Origin: Flaccisagitta enflata
Lineage: Eukaryota; Chaetognatha; Sagittoidea; Aphragmophora
Assembly: GCA_965153355.1 (NCBI GenBank)
Contig: OZ231128.1
Span: 24,862,001 to 24,926,000 of the forward strand
Direction: 5' to 3'
Length of the DNA: 64,000 nucleotides
Part shown: in pieces, positions 56,149 to 64,000 of the stretch
Position numbering within the stretch: position 1 is the stretch's first letter
How the letters are laid out: every line of letters begins with the position of its first letter
Program-made: the position numbers and the translations under genes
Notes under the pieces: generated by a model
The model's input: the letters and a program-made list of their open reading frames with translations, nothing else
Databases searched by the model: none
Told to the model about the DNA's origin: nothing

Positions 56149-56349
56149 GGTGCTTGGCAAGGGATTTGCTTCGACATTTTGAATGAGATGAAAAATCAAG
56201 TTGGCTTCGATTATCATGTGACCGAGTCGGACTCTTTTGGAGCTCTCAACGGAACGACAAAACTTTGGACCGGAATGATCAGGGAGGTCGCCAATAATCA
56301 CAGCCAGCTGGCTGCCCAGGCATTCACCATAACCAGCGATAGGAAAAAG
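56149..56349 (+). CDS. Ionotropic glutamate receptor-like exon, ligand-binding S1
   Basis: These receptors are ligand-gated cation channels with a two-part ligand-binding domain (S1, S2) and a re-entrant pore loop. Acceptor TTTTCATCATTGAG, 67 whole codons in phase 0, then AAG before GTAAGC. The protein GAWQGICFDILNEMKNQVGF fits the family's GxxIDLLxEIAKxLGF. AQAFTITSDRKK fits APLTITxxRxxV, with the Thr and the ligand-carboxylate-binding Arg kept, but Ala in place of the usual Pro. Upstream exons (start codon, rest of S1, any amino-terminal domain) are not recognised in the window. Confidence 0.88.
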
Positions 56350-56610
56350 GTAAGCTAGAAAATTCAGGTTTGGGAATAAGGCCTCCCGTTTGGGATTTGG
56401 GCCTCAAGACTAGAACTTTGGCATCAAGGATGGAATTTGGGCCTAAAAGGCAAGAATTATGGCATTAAGACTGGAGTTCGGCATCAACTTCCAAGGTCGG
56501 GTTTTGATTTTAAAGGCCCTGCTAGCATGCTCTCTCACTCCACTTATACAAATGATCACCCGCAGGTCATCAGGTACCGTTGACCATGGCTATCCTTGGC
56601 TGCGTGGGTG
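56350..56610. mobile_element. Minisatellite-cored family fragment in receptor intron
   Basis: Degenerate GGGCCTCAAGACTGGAATTT units and GGTCATCAGGTACCGTTGAC plus CATGGCTATCCTTGG, matching the ends of the 20036-21166 and 48172 elements. Confidence 0.55.
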
Positions 56611-56956
56611 TACGAGTAGGGACGTCAGGGACGTCGGCCAACGTCCCGGTTTGTCGGACTTACACCCCTGTCGGACTTAAACCCATGTAGAAAAAGAAGG
56701 CAAAACATGGAGAGAAAATTAGAGAAAAAAAAAACATGAGAAAAAAAACATATTCAGGGGAAGAATGAGAGAACATGTGTTTTTCTAACAAATTATAATT
56801 TGCTGTTATTTCTTGCTTGAGAGTGCAATTAAAGAATAAATAGGTAATTAATCCTGTTGGGCTTGAAGCTCTGTTGGACTGTCGGACTTGATACTGGTTG
56901 CCGACGGCCCTTTGAGATTCCGCGGCTTACACTTATGCTTGGCTGACTGGTTCTCA

Positions 56957-57060
<104 letters not shown>

Positions 57061-57077
57061 CTTTTTTCTCCCAACAG

Positions 57078-57313
57078 GTTGTCGATTTCCTCCCATCATT
57101 TCGCTTCCACACTCTTCGGGCCTTCATGAAGACGACATCACGATCTGGCGACCCGTTCCAGTTCTTGCGGCCTTTCGACGTGTATCTTTGGTTGAGCATT
57201 TTGGCAATGGTTGGCGTCTTTGCGTTGGCGAGGTGTTGCATCCGCAGTCTCGAAGGTCAACGAGAGAATTCTCACGATTCTTTCGTCGACAAAATTCGTG
57301 GCTTCTTTGTCAG
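57078..57313 (+). CDS. Ionotropic glutamate receptor-like exon, end of S1 and M1
   Basis: After CCCAACAG the exon reads 78 codons plus two bases to the donor GTAATG. VVDFLPSF is the family's VVDFSxPF. The segment FLRPFDVYLWLSILAMVGVF matches FLNPLSYxIWxCILxAYxGV, the pre-M1 helix and first membrane segment. The following RSLEGQRENSHDSFVDK is the M1-M2 loop. Phases agree with neighbouring exons. Confidence 0.9.
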
Positions 57314-57344
57314 GTAATGAGATATGGCAAAATTCAAGTAGCTT

Positions 57345-57690
57345 AATAGCAACCCAAAGGCAGTAAGTGGTCAGCGGTACCCGTGCCCTGCTTGAGTAGT
57401 GTGTGGCTTAAGTTGAGGGGGAGCAGGGCAGCGGCCCCAAAGGGGACGAAGTCCTGTAGAACACAGGGGGAATCTGTCCGTCCGTCCATCCGCCCGTCCG
57501 TTCGTCCCCCCTTGCCCCATCCTCAGGGCTTCGTCTCCTTTGGGGCCTATTCTGACCTAAATTCTGCAAAATAGCCCAAATCCAAGCAATATGGCCCAAA
57601 TCTAAGCAAAATGGCCCAAATCCAAGCATATTGGCCCAAATCCAAGCAAAATGGCCAAAATCTGGTCAGAATCTCAGTAAAGGAGGCCAC
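57345..57690. mobile_element. Minisatellite-cored fragment and 19-bp repeat in intron
   Basis: GTGGTCAGCGGTACCCGTGC, GCAGGGCAGCGGCCCCAAAG, GGGGACGAAGTCCTGTAGAA, a GTCCGTCC run, then about seven diverged units of AATGGCCCAAATCCAAGCA. Confidence 0.75.
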
Positions 57691-57891
57691 AATTTAGGTC
57701 TAAGGGGCCAAAATGATAGACCTCGGGCCAAAATTGGGGTTTTCGGATTTAAGAGACAAAAATAGTCAGTCCCTAGAAATCCCTTAAACCGAGGTGCCAC
57801 TGTACTTTGGAAAATGCGAGTTTGTCAATGCAAGTGCAATAAAGTGTGCGTGGTCGTGATACTTCATTAAACCAATAAACTATTTACACAG

Positions 57892-58078
57892 CTTTTGGCA
57901 CTTTTGGTCGGCTCTGTTCCAAGTGGGCTTGGATCCACCACCCCAAGGGTTCTCCATGTGTTTACTCTCAAGTGGATGGATGATGTTTTGTCTCGTTATT
58001 GTGGCGAGTTACACGGCAAACCTCACCGTTTATCTCGGCTTGAAATCCCCACAATTGCCCATCAACAACATCACCAAG
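57892..58078 (+). CDS. Ionotropic glutamate receptor-like exon, pore loop and M3
   Basis: One base completes a Ser codon, then 62 codons to AAG before GTAGAA. FWHFWSALFQVGLDPPPQGF is the M2 pore loop. A Gln occupies the Q/R site, with Asp four residues later. WMMFCLVIVASYTANLTVYL is M3 with the gating motif SYTANL, where the usual AAF is TVY. This is the most diagnostic part of the gene. Gln at the Q/R site would predict calcium permeability by analogy with AMPA and kainate receptors. Confidence 0.93.
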
Positions 58079-58109
58079 GTAGAACACATGTTGAAAGATT
58101 AGGAGGAAG

Positions 58110-58505
<396 letters not shown>

Positions 58506-58719
58506 TTTGAATAAAATGAATGATATGTGTACATTTCTAGTTGGCCCAGTAGGATGAAATTTTTACTGAAGTGTCCTAATGCCTCAGGCCTACTACAGTT
58601 TCATCACGCTGCACTAGACCAACCATAAGTATGCGTTTCGTACTTTTTGGGTAGCAAACAATGTCGCTTCAAAAACCAAAAACTCAATTCTCGTTATGGG
58701 CCATGATTTTGATTTATAG

Positions 58720-58957
58720 TTGGTTACGCAAAAGGACATGCCTTTTGTTTTTGACGGGACCGCGTCAACTTTGTCATTTTTCAAAGAGTCAACAAAATCA
58801 TTTATGAGACAAGGATATCAGATTGCCGAAGAAAACAATTTTATCCTGGACAAGCTGCTCGATTCAGATGACATTTTGGAACTCCTCAACGATGGCAAAG
58901 CTGTCATAGCGGGTGGGAAGTTGTACATTTGCTTCCTGAAAAGAAAGTACAAAACAA
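58720..58957 (+). CDS. Ionotropic glutamate receptor-like exon, ligand-binding S2
   Basis: After TTTATAG the frame encodes LVTQKDMPFVFDGTASTLSF, where ST-xSFF fits the family's GSTxxFF ligand-contact turn, then LELLNDGKAVIAGGKLYICF. The position of the usual acidic ligand-binding residue (Glu/Asp after AxxLxE) holds Gly. The 3' end is uncertain: donors at 58947 (AAA before GTACAA) or 58958 (ACAA before GTGACG) are possible, and only the second fits the phase of the next putative exon. A dispersed element starts at about 58955. Confidence 0.8.
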
Positions 58958-60145
58958 GTGACGCGGGGTCACAATATTGTTGCAGTCCCCCCCCCCCTCT
59001 CCAAACACAAACACATACATATAAAGCTTCTAAAACGCTCGTTCTCTTACTGTTCGACTTGTGCTCACGAACCAACTGACTGACAGACCGACGGACGGGC
59101 GAACAAAGCCTCTTATACAGTCAGCGGACAAAACATAATAGGTATATATATCACACCGTTAGTTTTGATCCAACATGCTGATAGTAAATAAAATATTGTA
59201 TGCAACAACCAGTGGTTTAAATAACACCCGGCTGTAATGTTACAAAATTGCAGCATTACAGCCGGCTGTAATTCTAACAACCTGTTGTTGAATACAACAT
59301 TTTGTTTGTTACAGCTGGCTGTAACTTGAGCAACTGATTGTCGCATAAAATACTTTGTTTTTGAGCAGTATGTTAGATCGAAGCCAGTGGTATGATATAT
59401 ATACCTATGACACGCTCGGCGCGATTGTGGGATATTTTCGCCAGTTGTATTTTTGCACGACTTATGGGATTTTCTTTTACAGTATTACCTTCCTCTGCTG
59501 ATTAGGTGCAGCTATCACATCAAAGTGCTCTTACAGTACAGATTTGTAGCAGGGAAACGTTTTATGAACAATATACTAGGAAAAAGAAAGGGACTAGTAA
59601 ATTAATTTACTGAAAAATGAATGATAAAATGAGTGAAAAATGAGTAATAAAATGAGTGATAAAATGAGTAAAATGAGTGAAAAATGAGTGATAGAAAATT
59701 GTCAAGAGGTTCCTTGAAAAATTCTCAATCTGATTCCAGATGAACGTTTTTTGCATTTCCAAGAACATGGCTCTCCTTTCATGTGTCTTTAGACGAGAGC
59801 TATATTTTTAGTCTTTTGAAAAAATCATTCTCTATGCAAATTAAGAATTTTTCTTGAGGCTTGTCTAGTGATAAAAGAGAGTTTTCTTCAGAAAAAGGTC
59901 TATTTTTCGCCATATATTGACACTGTATACATTATAAACGTGATCCCTATGATATTTCCATGCAAATTCTTAACCAAACCACACATGCTCAAGTTCTGGG
60001 TTGCTCAATGAAAATGTCTGATCGATTTATCTACTGAGTGAAAAACTGGCTTTGGCCGTGAAAATCTCATAGTCATATTAAAAAAACCGTGTCCTATAGT
60101 GTTTTGTCCACTGACTGTATAGAGTTGCGTTTCCGCAACTAAAAA
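58958..60145 (+). mobile_element. Hairpin-family element interrupted by a later insertion
   Basis: GTGACGCGGGGTCACAATAT, C-rich spacer, CTCACGAACCAACTGACTGA, a GACCGACGG run and GAACAAAGCCTCT. The copy is cut at TATA by the 1000-bp element, then resumes at 60118 with TATAGAG and the hairpin GTTGCG, loop TTTC, CGCAAC, TAAAAA. Confidence 0.8.
59118..60117. mobile_element. 1000-bp inverted-repeat element, TATA target duplication
   Basis: CAGTCAGCGGACAAAACA at the left and TGTTTTGTCCACTGACTG at the right are near-perfect inverted ends. TATA is present on both sides (59114-59117 and 60118-60121). Uninterrupted family copies read CCTCTTATAGAG, confirming the empty site. No transposase frame. Confidence 0.9.
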
Positions 60146-60249
60146 TGTTCAATAAAAATCTGATTTCGTTCACTTTGTCGTTGATCTCTGCGCTAAAATC
60201 TGATGGATAATCGATTTTATTCGTCCGATGCAAAGATTGTTTTTCGCAG

Positions 60250-60320
60250 AAATTCAAGTGAAATTCTCATTGCTGCAGACTCATTACTATGTTTATTACG
60301 TTTTCCGTCGAATCATGGAT
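60250..60320 (+). CDS. Probable short ionotropic receptor exon, S2 (ends uncertain)
   Basis: Acceptor TTGTTTTTCGCAG is followed by an open frame, IQVKFSLLQTHYYVYYVFRR, that fits the stretch before the conserved GSP/GHP turn in divergent ionotropic receptors (FxLxxxxxxxxYxVFxKGSP). It fills the gap of about 25 residues between the exons at 58720 and 61791. It needs one base from the previous exon. The donor could be GTCGAA at 60307, which fits the next exon's phase, or GTAGGA at 60321, which does not. Confidence 0.5.
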
Positions 60321-60533
60321 GTAGGAAAAGGGCCTTCAGGGCTGTCAGACAAAGGTCATCCTAAGGCCCAGTACGCGAGACTGAGAGGCATTTTGGGACA
60401 TTTTGGGTTAGATTGAGAGGGAATGTTTTTCAGATTCTGTTTTATGGAAAACTAGGAGTGATGCGCGTATTAAAAGGTCAGTGGGGGTTCACAAGGCTCT
60501 CTTCCATTTTTTTCATTTTGGATATTGTAAGGG

Positions 60534-60683
60534 CTGAGCCGGACTTCCCAATAGGCTTGAGAGGCTTAAGCCTAGGGCCCCGCGGTAAGGGGGGCCCCGC
60601 GGTAGAGCCCTAAATTTAGAAAAAAGAAGAGAAAAAAAAAGAAAAAGAGAAATGAAGAAAGAAAGAAAGAAAAAAAGAAAGAG

Positions 60684-60714
<31 letters not shown>

Positions 60715-61222
60715 AAAAGAAAAAGAGAAAAAGATAGAAAGAAAGCAAGAGAGAAAGACAGGGAGAGAATGACAAGAGGACAAATAGAAAGAAAATTGAA
60801 GAATAAAAGAATTAAAAAAAAGCTCTTTTTTTACAGATAAAACATTGAAATATTAAAGAAATTCATTTACAAGGGGAACTATTGAATTTCTACCAAATCT
60901 TTAGAAAATTTCCTTTTTTTATTCCCTTCTTACAATGTATTGTATCAAGGAACTGCTAATTATCAAGTTGCTAACTATAATCTGTCAGATTTTTTTTCAG
61001 AATTAGATACATTCAATATTGAAATAAAAATCTTATTGTGATATGTTATCAACAAAAAGAAATAGATACCAATGTTCTTCCAAATGGGCTTTTAGTAAAG
61101 GAAGGGGGGCAGCAAGGGTAGAAAAGTCGAAGGAAAGAGCTGGTAGGGCCCACAAAAGAGGGCTAGGGGGCCCCGCGGTAGCAGCCAAGCCTAGGGCCCC
61201 ACGGAAGGTAAGTCCGGCTCAG
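60534..61222. mobile_element. hAT-like element with near-perfect 8-bp target duplication
   Basis: CTGAGCCGGACTT at the left and AAGTCCGGCTCAG at the right, with GCCTAGGGCCCCGCGG inside each end. TGTAAGGG at the left and AGTAAGGG at the right flank it (7 of 8 match). An A-rich GAAAGAAA tract lies in the middle. No transposase. Confidence 0.8.
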
Positions 61223-61790
61223 AGTAAGGGATATTGTTCCACTTTTTATAACTCTCAAAAAAAGGAAAAAAACAAACGAAAGGGAGTAAGGGGGCTAACA
61301 AAAAATTGAAAGACAAGATTTTTAGTCAATTGCATTTATATTTTTTGATGAATGCAGTAATGAGAGGGGTGTTTGGGCCTGCTATTCGCTAGTAAATGAA
61401 TGAGGTTGTACCTGATGCTGTCAGACTTAGATTTGCTGTAAAATTAAAACTGGAAACTGAGACTTAAGGCCCTGTACATATTCGTCCCCTACATCCATGC
61501 GTCGAATTAACAGAGGATGGATACATCAAATTCGATTTAATGGGAAGTCGTTTTGAAAATGTTTTTGCGCTAGAGGGACATTTTGCTTTGATTACCATAA
61601 GTTTCGCAATTCAAAAAGGTGCGTGTCCCACTGAATGATAGTGTGTTGAGTTGCATCTAGATGTATCTACAAAAATTGGTAAGATAAAGATACAGGCTAA
61701 CGTTAGAGAACAAGACAATGGGAATGCAATATAGTCCATTTGTTCTTTTTTTTTCATTTGAGGACTCAAATTTTTTCCTATGTATAACAG

Positions 61791-62068
61791 GCCATCCGTT
61801 GTTTGATCCAATGTCAGCAGCCATCTTAAATCTGATGCACAACGGGAACATAGACGACATATTCCGTGTCTACGAAGGTCAAAAACATGATAGGAAATCC
61901 GCAAAGGATCTAATCCCGGTGACCAGTAAAGACATCAACGGATTGTTTCTGATCGTGTTTATCAAAGTGGCCGTTGCTCTGACCTGGTCCACGGTGAAGA
62001 AGATCTGCCTGTTGATTGGTCTTCAAACTCGTAATCGAAAATCTGTCATGCCCAGTACCAGTGGCTAA
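61791..62068 (+). CDS. Ionotropic glutamate receptor-like last exon, end of S2, M4 and tail
   Basis: After TGTATAACAG the frame (two bases, then codons) gives HPLFDPMSAAILNLMHNGNI, the family's GSPxxxxxxxAILxLxExG helix. A linker and the last membrane segment follow (INGLFLIVFIKVAVALTWST). A short basic cytoplasmic tail ends SVMPSTSG before TAA at 62066-62068. AATAAA at 62243-62248 and 62273-62278 are plausible polyadenylation signals. The start phase requires one base from the previous exon. Confidence 0.9.
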
Positions 62069-62242
62069 AAAACAATGATGGGGACACGGCAAATTCGCAC
62101 AGCCTGTACAGACCAATCCACTGTCCCAAGATTCTGAATGTTTTGAAAGACAAAAATTCATATTATCTGCATGTTTTTTACAACTTCCAGTAAATCCAGT
62201 AAATCCAGTAAATCAATATATTGCCTAAAGATTTGCCTGTCA

Positions 62243-62278
62243 AATAAAGGGCTAAAAGTAAAAGTGCCGTTGAATAAA
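62243..62278 (+). terminator. Candidate polyadenylation signals of the receptor gene
   Basis: Two AATAAA hexamers 175 and 205 bases after the stop codon. Cleavage sites cannot be seen. Confidence 0.5.
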
Positions 62279-62295
62279 GGAATCATTCATCGTAG

Positions 62296-62300
<5 letters not shown>

Positions 62301-62393
<93 letters not shown>

Positions 62394-62394
62394 T
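62301..62394. repeat. (CT)n microsatellite
   Basis: CT array just past the receptor's candidate polyadenylation signals. Confidence 0.96.
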
Positions 62395-62714
62395 TCGTGT
62401 CTTTTGTTTTCGTGGATTGCGTGCTATATCAACGGCGTTGATTGAAAGCAGAGGGCAGTACGAATAGACAGCTTCGCGCGCAATAGCTTTGGCTCAAAAA
62501 GGCAATCGTTCATTTAGTATAATTTCTATACCATGAGGATACAAATTTTGAAGAAAAAAAATTGTTAATGTCTGTTCCAAAAAAAAGTTACAATCTAAAC
62601 CGGCAAACGTTTACGAGAGGACCTCACTTTTTTGCTCGGTTTGTTTTTGTATTTGACACAACCTAAACTCACCCCTACCCCTAAACTCTATAATGGGAAA
62701 AAGCTTGTTTTATA

Positions 62715-62925
62715 CAGTTTTTAGTCGCGTGCACGCGACTCTATGACCCGCTCTGTCCGTCTGTCTGTCGGTCCGTAACGCTTAGCTTTTTTTCGTCGTC
62801 TTTCATTATTTTAAGTTATTTAAAATGAAAAGTCATTTTGGTCTCTTAGTCTCGTAGTCTCTTAGTCATTAAGTCTCTTGGTCTTAACAACCGCACGCGA
62901 CTGTAAGGTGTTGGCCTTGTTAATG
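62715..62925 (-). mobile_element. Hairpin-family copy, inverted and degraded
   Basis: On the minus strand, AACAAGGCCAACACCTTACA and GTCGCGTGCGGTTG start the copy. It ends GGACAGAGCGGGTCATAGAG and the perfect hairpin AGTCGCGTGCACGCGACT with AAAAA (62721-62745). The microsatellite is only a GACAGACG remnant. Confidence 0.65.
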
Positions 62926-62979
62926 CTGATTCCACTATGGATCTGATCTGTCCATTAGTCCTTAACTAGATAGCAAAAG

Positions 62980-63323
62980 CTTTGGACTCCAGGTAACCAA
63001 GTTGAATAATGGTTTCCCTTGACGTCAGCAGAGGCGCCGCTGCTCGGAAGGGTTGACGGCCAGTCGGAAGGCTCCAGAAGCCAAGAAGGAAGAAAGAAGG
63101 AAAAAAGAAGGAAAAGGAAAGAATAAAAAAGAAGGAAAAAAGAGAGGAGGGGGAAGGAAAAAAGAAGAAAAAAAAAACAGAAAAATCGCTTCTGTCAGAT
63201 GAATTCATTTAGATCTTAGTTTGTAATGGATAGGATCAACAGAAAAGACAGAAATACAAAGATTGATTGGTTGATTTATAGAAAGATGGATGGATAGATG
63301 CATAGATAGATAGATAGATAGAT

Positions 63324-63373
<50 letters not shown>

Positions 63374-63560
63374 AGAAATAGCTAGATAGATTAATTGAAA
63401 AATGAAAATATAGAAAGACAGACAAGTAAATGGGTAGGTATATTGATAGATAGCCAGTCGGAAGATTTTGGGAGGAGTTTCTGCTGCCCGGAAGGAAAAC
63501 AAAATCAGCGGGCCTGGACGTCAGTAGAAATGCTGTTTTAAAACCCATGTTTAGAAGTCA
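62980..63560. repeat. GGAAGAAAA-rich tract and (GATA)n microsatellite
   Basis: Purine-rich tract at 63085-63185 and a GATA array at 63300-63370. Both are bracketed by similar sequence (GACGTCAGCAGAGGCG, CCAGTCGGAAGGCTCC and CCAGTCGGAAGATTTT, GGACGTCAGTAGAAATG), probably ends of another repeat-bearing element. Confidence 0.75.
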
Positions 63561-63626
63561 GGCTCACGTATTAAGTCAAAGTCCATTCTCGACATCGATA
63601 ATTTTTTTTTTTTCCTTGTGTTGACG

Positions 63627-63793
63627 ATGGAGGACAACGCGCAAGAGCGATGCCGCGCGGAGCAGGTTGCCAACAGCCGAGATTGTGCAGGACGCAAAGC
63701 CAGAGTGGATGAGTGTCAAAGAAAATGCTACTCACAGCAGGAGGAGAAAAGGGATCTTAAAGGCTCATGGCATCCAAAAGCGTTTTACGGGTC
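63627..63793 (+). CDS. Possible first coding exon of an unknown gene
   Basis: ATG at 63627 in context TTGACGATGGAGG opens a frame rich in charged residues with four cysteines (QERCRAEQVANSRDC, then DECQRKCYSQQEEKRD). GC content drops sharply after about 63790, where GTCTGT (63792) could be a donor. The frame stays open in AT-rich and CT-repeat sequence to near the window edge, which is unlikely to be coding. The family is unknown. A CX10C plus CX3C pattern does not match a domain I can name. Confidence 0.35.
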
Positions 63794-63948
63794 TGTTTTC
63801 TGTTTAAGTTATTCGTCCACGTTTAAATTTCAATCCTTTTATTCGTATTCCACATATGTTCCCATGTTAAATAGTTCTTCTTTCTTTTTCTTTTTCTCTT
63901 TCTATTTCTTCTTCTTCCTCCACAAAAAATTCTACCACCAAAGGCATA

Positions 63949-64000
63949 CTCTCTCTCTCTCTCTCTCTCTCTCAAACACAAACACACACACACACACACA
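63949..64000. repeat. (CT)n and (AC)n microsatellites at the window edge
   Basis: A CT run followed by an AC run that continues beyond the window. Confidence 0.95.

Noticed and set aside
61043-61309. Plus-strand frame across the hAT-like element
   Set aside because: It overlaps the terminal repeat and flank of a mobile element and has no domain.

Overview
The window looks like nuclear DNA from an invertebrate-type animal with a repeat-rich genome; I cannot name the species. The evidence is GT-AG introns, split exons of two animal ion-channel families (TRPM and ionotropic glutamate receptors), a 20-finger C2H2 zinc-finger gene, and a very high load of microsatellites, minisatellites and foldback (inverted-repeat) elements. 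I saw no transposase or reverse transcriptase, no rRNA, no CRISPR array, and no bacterial-style operon or ribosome binding site.

Layout. 1-6800: microsatellites and minisatellites with little coding potential. 6973-8064: a seven-segment membrane protein on the minus strand, broken by one in-frame TGA. 9771-13606: four plus-strand exons from the cytoplasmic N-terminal region of a TRPM channel, with nested palindromes in their first intron. 13600-29400: AT-rich DNA and mobile-element debris, with one convincing minus-strand exon (21486-21665) for a cysteine-rich extracellular module. 29440-32530: a zinc-finger pseudogene split by several insertions, followed by an apparently intact zinc-finger gene (33202-34929). 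36640-39100: an 80-copy array of a 30-bp unit. 39415-43949: three minus-strand exons for the very N-terminus of a TRPM protein. 45530-55400: repeats, including large dispersed copies and a 594-bp near-perfect palindrome. 56149-62068: the ligand-binding, pore and C-terminal exons of an ionotropic glutamate receptor-like channel on the plus strand. 63627 onward: a possible first exon running to the window edge.

How the parts relate. The TRPM exons fall into two sets that do not overlap in protein terms: the first about 225 codons on the minus strand at 39-44 kb, and the later part of the same domain on the plus strand at 10-14 kb. They are either two convergent paralogues, each seen in part, or one gene split by rearrangement or misassembly.

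The most distinctive non-coding feature is a dispersed element, about 20 copies on both strands. It pairs a GACGGAC-type microsatellite with a terminal hairpin (consensus AGTCGCGTGCACGCGACT followed by A-rich sequence). Stem variants carry compensating base changes. That architecture recalls non-autonomous Helentron-like elements, but the assignment is inference. Coordinates for minisatellites and repeat edges are read by eye and may be off by a few bases.
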